This document shows positions 49,120 through 57,609 of a stretch of 64,000 nt of DNA, piece by piece. The notes under the pieces are model-generated. The model was not told where the DNA came from. It did not search any database and was given only the letters and a program-made list of their open reading frames with translations. The position numbers were made by a program, and so were the translations under genes. The DNA lies in the IMG/VR virus record IMGVR_UViG_3300034170_000100, positions 1-64,000 of that record. One strand, 5' to 3'. The first letter of the stretch is position 1. Each line of letters starts with the position of its first letter. This stretch comes from a virus.

Positions 49120-50103
49120 TTACAGGATGAGGTCGCCGGCTGCAATCAGCGCATCCTTTTGCTTGCAAGCAAGGAATGCATTGCAATATTTGCAGCCAGT
49201 TACACCGCCTCGCTTGGTAACGAGGACGCCGCCTTTGGTAGCAACGTGCAGGTCAGCTTCAGCTTTGTCGGTGAAGTTTTTGGAGGAACGAGCACCAGGC
49301 TCATGTGCTTTTTCTGGTTTGGCGAACCACCGGTACGTGTCTTCCTTGCGCCACAGCTCTTTGTCGGTGCATTGAGGCATTTGCTCCTCATCTGCATGTT
49401 CAAGGTCGATCAGCTGCTGAACCTTGCGTTCCACCCACTTATCCGTCTCTTCATAGCTCATAAGCTGGAGCTTGCGAGTATGCATGCGGGCCGGTGGGTA
49501 GTTGTCAGGATTCATGTTGCGGTCCCGGCCATTCCAGTCGGTGAACTGGAACGTCAGGTTCATCCAGTCCTTGGTGACCAAGGTCGGATTCAACCACCGA
49601 TACATGCTGCCCTGCAAGATGTAGTGCTCGAAGTCAGCGTTCAGGAACTTCCACACGGATGTGTTCTTCAAGTCCTCGACGGCACCGTCGCCGATGAAGT
49701 CGAACTTGCCGGTCACACGGACGCCTAGGACTGTCTTGGCGCTGCGGATCTCCGTATAGACGGCGATGATTCCGCCTGCGGCTACTTCCTCGGCAGAGGG
49801 GTTCACACGCACCTTGCTGGCCACACCCTTCGGGTAACCCAGGCGAATAAGTGTGTTTACCAGCTTGGGGGATTTCCAGGCCGCTTCGAAAGCGTCGTGG
49901 ATCGCGGTGCCATTACTGGATGCAGCTAGATCAGCCACATCGGTGGACGCCATGCCCTCGGGCACTCGACGGGCCAGGATGATTTGCTTTACTGGTTTCA
50001 GCAGTGCTGTTACCGACAAGCCGGCCTCTTCCCGGTCATACGTCTCGTGTGCCAGGTAAACCTGGGCGAACAGCGACAAACCAGTGTTATTGGTGTACTT
50101 CAT
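49120..50103 (-). CDS. Cas4/RecB-type PD-(D/E)xK exonuclease (N4 gp42-like)
   Basis: 327 residues. The nuclease core reads GKFDFIGDGAVEDLKNTSVW (Asp, then E-x-K-like DLK) and HYILQGSMYRWL (Q-Y motif). A C-terminal CKYCNAFLACKQ cluster suggests an Fe-S or zinc site as in Cas4/AddB-like nucleases. Probably resects DNA ends for recombination with the ATPase and SSB. Confidence 0.82.
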   Translation of the reverse strand: MKYTNNTGLSLFAQVYLAHETYDREEAGLSVTALLKPVKQIILARRVPEGMASTDVADLAASSNGTAIHDAFEAAWKSPKLVNTLIRLGYPKGVASKVRVNPSAEEVAAGGIIAVYTEIRSAKTVLGVRVTGKFDFIGDGAVEDLKNTSVWKFLNADFEHYILQGSMYRWLNPTLVTKDWMNLTFQFTDWNGRDRNMNPDNYPPARMHTRKLQLMSYEETDKWVERKVQQLIDLEHADEEQMPQCTDKELWRKEDTYRWFAKPEKAHEPGARSSKNFTDKAEADLHVATKGGVLVTKRGGVTGCKYCNAFLACKQKDALIAAGDLIL

Positions 50104-50462
50104 GCGTTGTGCTCCGGTTGTTCAGCCAGCCACGCCCCAAGGGTGCGATGGGCTTCTTTGAGATCTTGGTAGACAGTTTTACCTCCCGTGCGGCACCCGG
50201 GCACCAGCAATTTCTTGCGTGTGTGGTACAGGCGGGACGAAGGCAGTGGGAACAGGTCATCGATACGGTAGGTATCGATAGCTGCCCAGTGAGCTGGAAG
50301 GACTTTCCAGTACGCCGGATAGTCCTTGGCGAGCTGAGCAGCTTCTTTGTCGTTTAACCCTTTGGTAACCAGCGGAACGACGAGGGTCGAGTTTTCCCCC
50401 TTGTTGATCGTTACATGGTATATGCCGGATTCGAAAATCTGGGCGTGCAGGGACTCACTCAT
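50100..50462 (-). CDS. hypothetical protein (120 aa)
   Basis: Begins MSESLHAQIFESGIYHVTIN, overlapping the exonuclease start by 4 nt. Ends with a basic middle (LYHTRKKLLVPGCRTGGK) and a polar tail. No family recognised. Second gene of the leftward replication operon. Confidence 0.65.
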   Translation of the reverse strand: MSESLHAQIFESGIYHVTINKGENSTLVVPLVTKGLNDKEAAQLAKDYPAYWKVLPAHWAAIDTYRIDDLFPLPSSRLYHTRKKLLVPGCRTGGKTVYQDLKEAHRTLGAWLAEQPEHNA

Positions 50463-50920
50463 GAGGTTTCCTTCTTCAGTTGGTGGCGTTGGCGCAGTTC
50501 GGCCAACGATGGTTCATGACGCACCAAAGAGCGGGGCTCCAGGTGCTTTGTCATACGGAGGATGACCAGCTTTGCCGCTGCCATGTACCGGCGTGCTTGC
50601 CGGTCCGATAGGCGCAGTACGCTGGCCAGATGCTCGCTTGAGATGTTCTCCATGTAGGAGAGCACGGCGAACAGGCGCGTCGGTGACAAGTTGCCACCGG
50701 AACCATGATCCAAGGTGCAGACACCGGTCACGATATTTTCGATTAGCGTGTTGTCGCCCAGGCGTTTGAAAAACGCGAAGCGTTGGTGATGCGGGTTCTG
50801 TAGAAAGCGCACACGGTTGGAGCTTGGCGTGTACTCGCGCTGCAAGTGCATGTTCACTCGATCCGTTCCTGATTGGCCCAACGATGCGGCCAGCGATGGG
50901 TAGCTATCCTGCAAATTCAT
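50459..50920 (-). CDS. HTH-containing protein, first gene of the replication operon
   Basis: 153 residues. SPTRLFAVLSYMENISSEHL then ASVLRLSDRQARRYMAAAKL reads as a helix-turn-helix/winged helix of the type that detects repeated DNA sites. Its position as the first gene after hairpin promoter D suggests a replication or transcription regulator. No close family recognised. Confidence 0.65.
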   Translation of the reverse strand: MNLQDSYPSLAASLGQSGTDRVNMHLQREYTPSSNRVRFLQNPHHQRFAFFKRLGDNTLIENIVTGVCTLDHGSGGNLSPTRLFAVLSYMENISSEHLASVLRLSDRQARRYMAAAKLVILRMTKHLEPRSLVRHEPSLAELRQRHQLKKETS

Positions 50921-51001
50921 GGGGTCACCTGTGGTTAATTTTTGGTCAATCGAAACGGACCCATGTATATAGAGGGGACTCTCCTCCCCGATTCGCTATG
51001 C

Positions 51002-51026
51002 GATCATGAAGGCTCCCGGAGGGAGC
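51002..51026 (-). promoter_or_regulatory. hairpin promoter of vRNAP type (site D)
   Basis: Plus strand: GATCATGAAG then GCTCCC-GGA-GGGAGC. Same layout as sites A-C. Leftward start near 51008, about 90 nt before the first replication gene. Confidence 0.68.
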
Positions 51027-51038
51027 GACTCCCCTCAT

Positions 51039-51059
51039 CCCCCACACCCACACCCACCC
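51039..51059 (-). other. potential G-quadruplex next to promoter D
   Basis: Minus strand reads GGGTGGGTGTGGGTGTGGGGG: four G-runs with loops of 1, 3 and 3 nt. It lies about 30-50 nt upstream of the predicted start of promoter D, on the non-template strand. Confidence 0.55.
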
Positions 51060-51162
51060 ACGGACTCGACACGCCGAGCGGGGTGCCAGGAGGGTCGCGC
51101 AGCGAACCCGACGCCCGCACCGTAGCGGAGGCGGGGAGAGGCCAAAAGAGATAAAAAATAGA

Positions 51163-51195
51163 CAACAAAAAACCCGCCAGAGTAGTGGCGGGTTT
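51163..51195 (-). terminator. leftward intrinsic terminator (may act both ways)
   Basis: AAACCCGCC/GGCGGGTTT stem with an 8-nt loop; minus strand continues TTTTTTGTTG. It would stop leftward antisense transcripts from the appendage block before they reach the replication operon. Confidence 0.75.
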
Positions 51196-51381
51196 CGGTC
51201 TAGAGCACTGATTTTCAAGGAGAAAGATAGGATTTTGCTGCTGACCGTGGATGCAGAGTATTACGGTAATAGCGCTGCGTCAAGCACGCAAACCCCACCG
51301 TCTTACCCATCCCGGCACTCGTTCGCTACGCTCACTCGATTGGGCGGGACGACGGATGGTGTTTGCTAAGGGAAAGGGGTG

Positions 51382-51387
51382 TAGAAT
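51382..51387 (+). promoter_or_regulatory. possible late -10 element
   Basis: TAGAAT preceded by TG, 28 nt before the ATG at 51415, with no clear -35. N4 late promoters are weak sigma70-type sites activated by SSB, so a poor -35 would be expected. Confidence 0.35.
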
Positions 51388-51414
51388 CCCGTTCAATTAT
51401 GTTAAGGGGGCTTT

Positions 51415-52707
51415 ATGAGCCAAGTTTGTTCAATCACCCCAACCGGTGACTATGTTTGCGGTACAGGGGACTGGACCGGGCCAAAGCCTGGCGATCCAAA
51501 CACATCCGATATTCTGCTGACGGCAGTGCCTGCCTTTGGTGGCATTGACGTGAACTGGACATGGCCAGATACCTACCCGGAGGCTGTTGCGTACACCACT
51601 ATTTATCGTGGCACTGGCAATGACTTTAATGCGGCAACTGTCCGTATTGCAGCTGCCTCCGGCAATTTCTTTTACGATGCTGTCGAAGATGCTGTAGCAA
51701 CTCGGTACTACTACTGGATCATGCTCACGTCTATTTATGGTACCAAATCTCAGTTGATCGGCCCTACCTGGGCAGTTGCGAAGCCTCGCATCGAACAAAT
51801 GATCGAAGATTTGACAGGTCAGATCGATAATGGTGTTTTGGCTCCGGCCCTCAAGAATGAGATTGCCCGGATCGAATTGAACGCTCTGGGGATTACCCAG
51901 GAGATTCTTGATCGTGCTGCCGAAGACGAAGCCATTGGCGCTGAAGTGCGCACAGTAGGCGCGTACACGGGTGAAACCCGGGCGCTGCTGCAAGAGGAAG
52001 TGCTAGCGCGTACCGAGCAAGGCAGTGCTTTCGTTTCCACGGTAAACACGTTGTGGGCTGAGGTAAATGGCAACATTGCCTCTATCCAAGTGCAGCAGAC
52101 AGCCTTGTCTAGCCAAGTGCAGACTTTGGCACAGCAATTGACCACCTTGGAGTCACAGGTGGGCGAGGATTTAGCCCAGGTACTGCAAACAATGCAGACC
52201 AAGATTGATGTGGTTGACGGCAAAGTCGTCGCTATCGGCGCCTTGTACACAGCACAAGTGAACGTAAATGGGCTGATCGGCGGCTTTGGTGTTTACAACG
52301 ATGGTACTACAGTAGAAGCCGGTTTTGATGTCGATCGGTTCTGGATTGGGCGCACTGGCACCAATAAGCGGAAACCTTTTATCATTGATAACAACGTCGT
52401 CTATATCGACGATGCTGCGATCAATAAGTTGGTATTTAGCAAGCTCCGTGATGAATCCGGTAGCTTTGTTGTCGCCAATGGCAAGATCCAGGCACAATAC
52501 CTGTCTGTCGACACCCTTGTTGTAAACCAGGCACAATCTCTGAATTTTGTTTCTGGTATATCAGGTTGGTCTTTCAACCGTGACGGTACAGTGGAAATTA
52601 ATGGTCCTACTGGTGGTGGTGGGCGACTTGTAATCACCAACAGGGCAATTAAAGTATTTGACGGGAATAACGTCAAACGTGTTCAGTTAGGGGACATGAC
52701 AGCATGA
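51415..52707 (+). CDS. appendage protein with FN3-like and DUF1983-like domains
   Basis: 430 residues. Residues about 35-115 look like a fibronectin type III domain (LTAVPAFGGIDVNWTWPD, YTTIYRGTGNDFNA). A coiled-coil middle follows (IQVQQTALSSQVQTLAQQL). The C-terminal part (FGVYNDGTTVEAGFDVDRFW, VVYIDDAAINKLVFSKL) matches the DUF1983 region found at the end of tail-tip/J-like proteins. Probably a host-contact appendage protein. Confidence 0.78.
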   Translation: MSQVCSITPTGDYVCGTGDWTGPKPGDPNTSDILLTAVPAFGGIDVNWTWPDTYPEAVAYTTIYRGTGNDFNAATVRIAAASGNFFYDAVEDAVATRYYYWIMLTSIYGTKSQLIGPTWAVAKPRIEQMIEDLTGQIDNGVLAPALKNEIARIELNALGITQEILDRAAEDEAIGAEVRTVGAYTGETRALLQEEVLARTEQGSAFVSTVNTLWAEVNGNIASIQVQQTALSSQVQTLAQQLTTLESQVGEDLAQVLQTMQTKIDVVDGKVVAIGALYTAQVNVNGLIGGFGVYNDGTTVEAGFDVDRFWIGRTGTNKRKPFIIDNNVVYIDDAAINKLVFSKLRDESGSFVVANGKIQAQYLSVDTLVVNQAQSLNFVSGISGWSFNRDGTVEINGPTGGGGRLVITNRAIKVFDGNNVKRVQLGDMTA

Positions 52708-53033
52708 CTTATAGTCTAGGTACTTGGGGGCCGACAGGCGGGGCTGAAATAACTGATGATTCTTTTACAGTTAGCACTACTTACACGGCTATCATCTCTA
52801 AAGGTGCAGGGCGTTCGGTATTTATACCAATTACGGGCGTAAGTCCGTCTACGCACTCTGCTGTGTGTATTCCGGTGACTGACTACCCTACAGATGGTCA
52901 ATTTACTCAGGCTATTCAGTTCACCCCTATTGTTTCGGAGGGGGGCGTAACTGTTTATTTTGGATCGCCTGCGGCTAACACTGGGCCTACAGGAAGTACC
53001 CCACAACGGCTTCTTGTAATGAGGTTTCGATAA
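52704..53033 (+). CDS. hypothetical appendage-block protein (109 aa)
   Basis: Begins MTYSLGTWGPTGGAEITDDS, coupled to the previous gene by a 4-nt overlap. Beta-rich with small residues, typical of tail decoration or fibre tip proteins (IPITGVSPSTHSAVCIPVTD). It overlaps the next gene's start by one base. Function inferred from context. Confidence 0.65.
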   Translation: MTYSLGTWGPTGGAEITDDSFTVSTTYTAIISKGAGRSVFIPITGVSPSTHSAVCIPVTDYPTDGQFTQAIQFTPIVSEGGVTVYFGSPAANTGPTGSTPQRLLVMRFR

Positions 53034-53689
53034 TGTCCTATGGTTTGGCTTTTACCAATAACGATAGCACTGTTATTCTGGACTCGGAGTTTGCACGCCT
53101 GGTTATTGTGCAACAGGGCACGTGGTCAGGCACTGGGGCGGGTGTGGGCGTGGCTTTCACTGTGCCTGTTACTACAGCAGAGCCGCCTTTGGTATTTGTG
53201 CGTCCGGCGCAGTCAAATGTATTTTGTTTCTGTAAAATATTAGGAACTCCAGGTAACTGGACAGGTTTCTCTTTTGTTGGCATTACAGGCCAAGCCACAT
53301 CAGGTTCCTGGTTTTCTGGTGTCTTTAAATCTCAACCGTTAGAAGACTACGGATTACGCTTGTGGGATGCCGCTTCGACATTGCTTTTTGACTCCGGGAC
53401 ACCCGTAGCACAATTCACACGGATTTTATCTTCGTGGCAGTACTTAGGGTCTGTACCAACTTCTCAAGGTGTATCTATGTTGTCATGGACTGCACCTTCA
53501 CCCCTTAATACAGGGGATTTTATGTTATTAAACAATATTGCAATGGATATGGCAGGTATCACATCCAGGCAGGGTAATATGTACGCTTACTGGGAATACA
53601 ACAACAATAGGCTTGTTATTAAAGCTGTTGGTGTGGATTTGCCTATAGCCTTTTATATGCCTGTTGTGTTTGCAAAAGCACCTGCATAA
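53033..53689 (+). CDS. hypothetical appendage-block protein (218 aa)
   Basis: Begins MSYGLAFTNNDSTVILDSEF. Beta-rich, Gly/Thr/Val-heavy. Related in style to the preceding short protein (both start with a MxYxL motif and beta repeats). Low GC (many ATT/TTT codons) compared with the virion genes suggests separate acquisition. Likely tail decoration; not assigned. Confidence 0.68.
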   Translation: MSYGLAFTNNDSTVILDSEFARLVIVQQGTWSGTGAGVGVAFTVPVTTAEPPLVFVRPAQSNVFCFCKILGTPGNWTGFSFVGITGQATSGSWFSGVFKSQPLEDYGLRLWDAASTLLFDSGTPVAQFTRILSSWQYLGSVPTSQGVSMLSWTAPSPLNTGDFMLLNNIAMDMAGITSRQGNMYAYWEYNNNRLVIKAVGVDLPIAFYMPVVFAKAPA

Positions 53690-53711
53690 TGCTGCGTAAC
53701 TGGATTTTGTG

Positions 53712-53717
53712 TATACT
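53712..53717 (+). promoter_or_regulatory. possible late promoter -10 for the tail fibre
   Basis: TATACT 40 nt before the ATG at 53758, in the only gap of this operon, with no recognisable -35. Consistent with a weak SSB-dependent late promoter. Confidence 0.4.
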
Positions 53718-53757
53718 ATTTTTCGTAGTGCCATGATAAACACATAGGAGACAGTCG

Positions 53758-56001
53758 ATGACTGCCGTTATTTTCAAATTTCAAAAGCCTGATGGCGAAC
53801 CGGTGGTGGGGGCACCCTTCACGGTTACGTTACGTAAGCCTACATTCGACGAAACAACTGAGGAGGGCATTCTGCTGCCTGGCGTTATCGAAGGCATTAC
53901 TGATGCCCAAGGCGTGTGTACGCTTGAATTGGCGCCAGGCTATGGCCTGTATTACCTTTCCATGGTCACGCCTGGGGCGGTTGAAGATGTTGAAGGATGC
54001 GTATCCGGGTTGCATTACAAATTCATCGTCCCTGAAGGACTGGTCACTGCCCGGGTAGAAACCCTGATTGTTACCTCACCAACATGGTCACGGCCCTGGG
54101 ATGAACAGGCTTTGGTTGTTATCACTGAGGCAAAGGTGTCAGCCTTGGCTTCGGCTGAGCGTGCTGAGACAGCTGCGCAAACCATTGAAGGCGATGCTGA
54201 ATCTGCCCGAGATAGTGCGGTAGAAGCACTGCTCAGCAAAAATACTGCTGTTGCCGCCGCTTCCATAGCCTCCGATGCAGCTACTGCTGCCGGGCTCTCT
54301 GAGGTTGCAGCCAAGGCCAGCGAAGACGCGGCTGATGCATCTGAACTTGCTGCCTGGCAGTCTGCAATTACGGCAAGCACTCAGGCGGGTATTTCCATAG
54401 ATGCAAGCAACCTGGCAAAACGCTGGGCGTCTGAAAATGAAAACGTAGTGGTAGCCGACGACAAAGAGTCGTCCTACTCCTATTCGCGCAAAGCTGCTAC
54501 CAGCGCTACGGATGCTGCTGCATCTGCGGGCACTTCGGGTACTCAGGCTGGTCTGGCAACTGCCGCTAAAATGGCTGCTGAAGCTGCGGCGGTCACTGCT
54601 ACAGATGGAGCCAATGTGGCATCGGGTTCTGCTGCTACTGCATTGACTGAAGCCAACCGCTCCAAGGTAGAAGCGGATCGTGCAGAGGGGTATGCAAGTG
54701 CGTTGACGGGTTCGTTGGTTGAGGCCGGCTCTGTTGATCTGTCCAGTAACCAGTATCCTGCAAAACCCGTTTTTTCCAGTTTTTGGAAGGTGGTTATAGG
54801 TGGTGCGGTCGGCGGTGTTGACTACGGCATCGGCGACACTCTCGTTTATTCCAAGACCCTGGACCAATTCTACAAGATCGACAATACCGAGTCTGTCAGC
54901 TCTGTAAACGGTAAAACCGGTGCGGTGACTCTGGTCAAGGCTGATGTGGGTCTGTCCCAGGTTGATAACACGGCCGATGCAAACAAGCCTGTCTCTGCGG
55001 CGCAGCAAACTGCTTTGAACGGTAAACAGGCAAGCGCAGCCAACCTCACTGCATTCGCTGGTTTGACTGGTGCTATTGACCAGCTCCCTTATTTCACCGG
55101 CGCCGGGGCATTGTCGCTGTCAACCCTGACTGCTAAAGCGCGTCTGCTTAATGCCCGCACTGATGCTGCTGGTATGCGCACTGAGATATCCGCCGCATCA
55201 AGCGGGGCGAATAGTGATATCACCAGTCTATCAGCAATGACTACCCCGCTATCTGTTACACAGGGAGGCACAGGGGGAAGTTCGCAAGCAGGTGCTCAGG
55301 CGGCCTTGGGGCTAGTTCCAGTTTCTTCTAATGTTGATACCACCCCAGGTAGGGTATTAACCACTGGCTGGATGGGGTTGGGTGGTAATGTTTTACCGTG
55401 GAGTGGTAACGCACAAAACCCTGACGTGTACCTGACCGGTGGATCATACTGGGGCGAGTTCACTATGGTCGACTGGAATGGTACCGGGACAGGATCAAGT
55501 CCTGTTGCTGGGTATCTGGTTGTCACTTGTGGTGGTGATGATACATTTAAGGATCAAGTATTTAAAAACGGCGCTAATGGTACGATGTTTACACGTTCGC
55601 GTAATAGCTCTACAACATGGAGTGGATGGGCGAAAACATACAATAGTATTAATGCCACGCAAGACCCACAAACACTATTTGGCCTTATGTCTTCTACAGT
55701 AGTTAGTGGTTGGACAATTGAAAAATTTGCAAATGGTACTTGTATTGTCGCGGGCACCTTTACTAGCGCTAGTCTCGCCGCTAACTCGGTAACATATGCG
55801 GATATAACTGTACCCACTGTTTTAGTTAACGGAGCCGTGGCGGGAGTTACAGCGTCAGCAACTCCAACTATAAATTCGGATATTTCGGCGATAAACGCCG
55901 TTATGAGTACCGATACTTTGGCGCGTTTAACTATACGTAATGGATCTTCCCCTCAGTCATCGCTATTTCGTATAAAAATTATTGGACGGTGGAAAGCATG
56001 A
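53758..56001 (+). CDS. tail fibre protein (747 aa)
   Basis: The N-terminal ~110 residues are a compact beta domain (MTAVIFKFQKPDGEPVVGAP) for virion attachment. Residues about 125-310 are an Ala/Ser/Thr-rich coiled coil with repeated AxxA patterns. The segment VSSVNGKTGAVTLVKADVGL and QVDNTADANKPVSAAQQTAL is the classic phage fibre repeat. The C-terminal ~220 residues form the receptor-binding tip. Followed by two small genes in the place of fibre assembly factors. Confidence 0.85.
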   Translation: MTAVIFKFQKPDGEPVVGAPFTVTLRKPTFDETTEEGILLPGVIEGITDAQGVCTLELAPGYGLYYLSMVTPGAVEDVEGCVSGLHYKFIVPEGLVTARVETLIVTSPTWSRPWDEQALVVITEAKVSALASAERAETAAQTIEGDAESARDSAVEALLSKNTAVAAASIASDAATAAGLSEVAAKASEDAADASELAAWQSAITASTQAGISIDASNLAKRWASENENVVVADDKESSYSYSRKAATSATDAAASAGTSGTQAGLATAAKMAAEAAAVTATDGANVASGSAATALTEANRSKVEADRAEGYASALTGSLVEAGSVDLSSNQYPAKPVFSSFWKVVIGGAVGGVDYGIGDTLVYSKTLDQFYKIDNTESVSSVNGKTGAVTLVKADVGLSQVDNTADANKPVSAAQQTALNGKQASAANLTAFAGLTGAIDQLPYFTGAGALSLSTLTAKARLLNARTDAAGMRTEISAASSGANSDITSLSAMTTPLSVTQGGTGGSSQAGAQAALGLVPVSSNVDTTPGRVLTTGWMGLGGNVLPWSGNAQNPDVYLTGGSYWGEFTMVDWNGTGTGSSPVAGYLVVTCGGDDTFKDQVFKNGANGTMFTRSRNSSTTWSGWAKTYNSINATQDPQTLFGLMSSTVVSGWTIEKFANGTCIVAGTFTSASLAANSVTYADITVPTVLVNGAVAGVTASATPTINSDISAINAVMSTDTLARLTIRNGSSPQSSLFRIKIIGRWKA

Positions 56002-56378
56002 AAATTAAACTTTGGCCTGATCTTGTAAGTTGGCCACTTGCAGCCTCAGTAAGTGGTGATGTAATCACCATTAATGGTGAAAAGATCGATCTTTCTGGTA
56101 TTCCTGAAGGATTTCGCTTACCGGGTAGCGCAGTTGGCAATAACTGTTTTGTAGGCACCGAATATGTGGAACGTATTAACGGAGTGCTACATTTCACCTT
56201 GTTCTTACCGGTTGCTTGGGAAAGCCCAGAACATCTGCGTAATCCGGCTACTCCAATTATTTTGGATGTAACTGAAGGTGATGTACCATTCCCGGTCACT
56301 GCCCCACCAGTGGTGGATGTATTTGAACCAACACCAGTATTGGAGGAACCAGAAGATGGTGGACTTGAGCCAGCTTGA
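55998..56378 (+). CDS. fibre-associated protein (126 aa)
   Basis: ATG at 55998 overlaps the fibre stop (ATGA), so the longer frame is not used. Begins MKIKLWPDLVSWPLAASVSG, with a Pro/Glu-rich end (VFEPTPVLEEPEDGGLEP). Genes in this position after tail fibres often encode assembly chaperones. Overlaps the next gene by 23 nt. Confidence 0.68.
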   Translation: MKIKLWPDLVSWPLAASVSGDVITINGEKIDLSGIPEGFRLPGSAVGNNCFVGTEYVERINGVLHFTLFLPVAWESPEHLRNPATPIILDVTEGDVPFPVTAPPVVDVFEPTPVLEEPEDGGLEPA

Positions 56379-56556
56379 AAAAGTGAAAACTGTGGCAGAC
56401 GTTGAAGCTGAAAATGCTAGAACTGCTGCCATCCAGTATCTGAATGACACTGATTGGTACATTATCCGCTTGATTGAAACACAAGCGGCTGTGTCAGGCG
56501 AAATCACAGCTAACCGGGCAGATGCCCGCAAAAAGATTAAGGATGCAAGCAAATGA
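56356..56556 (+). CDS. small helical fibre-associated protein (66 aa)
   Basis: Start MVDLSQLEKVKTVADVEAEN with GGAGG about 10 nt upstream. A single long charged helix (ARTAAIQYLNDTDWYIIRLI) typical of fibre assembly chaperone tails. The stop overlaps the endolysin start. Function inferred. Confidence 0.6.
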   Translation: MVDLSQLEKVKTVADVEAENARTAAIQYLNDTDWYIIRLIETQAAVSGEITANRADARKKIKDASK

Positions 56557-57083
56557 CACTTAAAGAAGTAAATCAAGTCCTTAACCGGATGTTCAGCTAC
56601 TTTCCGGCCAACTATGACAGTTTGGCTGTGCGCGTCCTCCTTTTCACCATTGGTTTGCAGGAATCGCGCTTTACTTCGCGTCGTCAGATGATCAGCAAGA
56701 TCGTCGACGGCAAGAAGGTGCTTGTACCCGAAGGGCCGGCAATCGGCTTCTGGCAGTTTGAACTTGGCAACGAGGTCAGTCGTGGTGGTGTATGGGGTGT
56801 CCTTAACCACTTCCGGGTTGGTCCAATCGCCAAGCAGTTCTGTCGCCAGATGGGTATCGCTGCCGATCCGAAGACTGTCTGGTTGGCCTACCAGACCAAC
56901 GATGTGCTGGCCGCTGGTTTCGCTCGCTTGTTGCTCATGTGCGATGCCCAGGCGCTGCCAAAGATCGGTGATGAAGAGGCTGCATGGAAATGCTACGCTG
57001 ATCGCACCTGGCGCCCGGGTAAGCCTCACCGCGAGACTTGGGACGGGTTCTATGCTCAGGCACGCAAGGAATTGGGGGTCTAA
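56553..57083 (+). CDS. endolysin, transglycosylase-like (N4 gp61-type)
   Basis: 176 residues, no signal peptide. IGLQESRFTSRRQM presents the catalytic Glu context and GPAIGFWQFELGNEVSRGGV the following substrate-binding motif of lysozyme-like transglycosylases. Degrades peptidoglycan at the end of infection. Followed at once by Rz/Rz1, giving a compact lysis cassette; a holin candidate lies opposite at 58294. Confidence 0.85.
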   Translation: MTLKEVNQVLNRMFSYFPANYDSLAVRVLLFTIGLQESRFTSRRQMISKIVDGKKVLVPEGPAIGFWQFELGNEVSRGGVWGVLNHFRVGPIAKQFCRQMGIAADPKTVWLAYQTNDVLAAGFARLLLMCDAQALPKIGDEEAAWKCYADRTWRPGKPHRETWDGFYAQARKELGV

Positions 57084-57595
57084 TGAACTGGAAGGTACTG
57101 GCGGCTGTGGTCTCCACCCTTTCACTCCTGGCTTGGATACACTTTGACGGTGTATCCCGGGGGGAACTGAAAGGGAAGCTGGAAGTCACAGATTTACGGG
57201 AGCAGTTGGCAACGGCCAGGGCCGATGCCCAAACTGCGTTGATTGCACACCAGCGTCAGATTGACGCTCAAGCCAAAGAGATGACCGATGTACATAATCA
57301 AGAAATGGGCGATTTGCAACGCAGTGCTGTTGACAGTCGCAATGCTGCTGACGGCATGCGGGGTGAACTCGCCGCACTCCAAAGCCGACTGCGAAACCAG
57401 CCAACTGACAGTACCGGCACTGGATTCCAGCTATCGGCAGCAACCAAAGCCGCAATGGTGCTCTCCGAGTTGCTCAGTAGCTGTAGCGCTGAAAGATCGG
57501 AACTCGCAAGAGCTTTTGATGACTCTCACGCCCGCGGAGTAGGGCTGGAGAAGCAGTATGATTCACTGTTCAATTCGCTGAACAAAGCCCCCTGA
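57083..57595 (+). CDS. Rz: Rz-like inner-membrane spanin
   Basis: 170 residues. Starts MNWKVLAAVVSTLSLLAWIH, one N-terminal membrane helix, then a long periplasmic coiled coil (DLREQLATARADAQTALIAH). The ATG overlaps the endolysin stop (TAATG). With the embedded Rz1 it spans the periplasm and fuses inner and outer membranes in the last lysis step. Confidence 0.88.
   Translation: MNWKVLAAVVSTLSLLAWIHFDGVSRGELKGKLEVTDLREQLATARADAQTALIAHQRQIDAQAKEMTDVHNQEMGDLQRSAVDSRNAADGMRGELAALQSRLRNQPTDSTGTGFQLSAATKAAMVLSELLSSCSAERSELARAFDDSHARGVGLEKQYDSLFNSLNKAP
57288..57542 (+). CDS. Rz1: Rz1-like outer-membrane spanin lipoprotein (embedded)
   Basis: A different frame inside Rz. MYIIKKWAICNAVLLTVAML ends in the lipobox LLTAC, so a mature lipoprotein of about 60 residues starts at that Cys. 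Pro- and Ser-containing downstream part as in Rz1 proteins. Nested Rz1 genes are the rule in lambda-like spanin pairs. Confidence 0.8.
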   Translation: MYIIKKWAICNAVLLTVAMLLTACGVNSPHSKADCETSQLTVPALDSSYRQQPKPQWCSPSCSVAVALKDRNSQELLMTLTPAE

Positions 57596-57609
57596 TTGGG
57601 GGCTTTTTA
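57584..57609 (+). terminator. terminator between convergent operons
   Basis: AAAGCCCCC-TGATT-GGGGGC stem with TTTTTAT after it on the plus strand. Ends the lysis operon. The leftward operon ends at the same place. Confidence 0.85.

Larger units (their letters stand above)
50921..51414. other. non-coding divergent region
   Basis: About 490 nt without a credible gene, between the leftward replication operon and the rightward appendage operon. It holds hairpin promoter D, a C-rich tract whose minus strand is G-quadruplex-prone, a terminator (51163-51195), and GC-rich repeats (GCGGAGGCGGGG, GGCGGGACGACGG). Both operons must be started from here. Confidence 0.6.

Noticed and set aside
50946-51218. 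Leftward 90-aa ORF upstream of the replication operon
   Set aside because: It would run through a terminator, the G-rich tract and the hairpin promoter, and its composition reflects GC-rich repeats.
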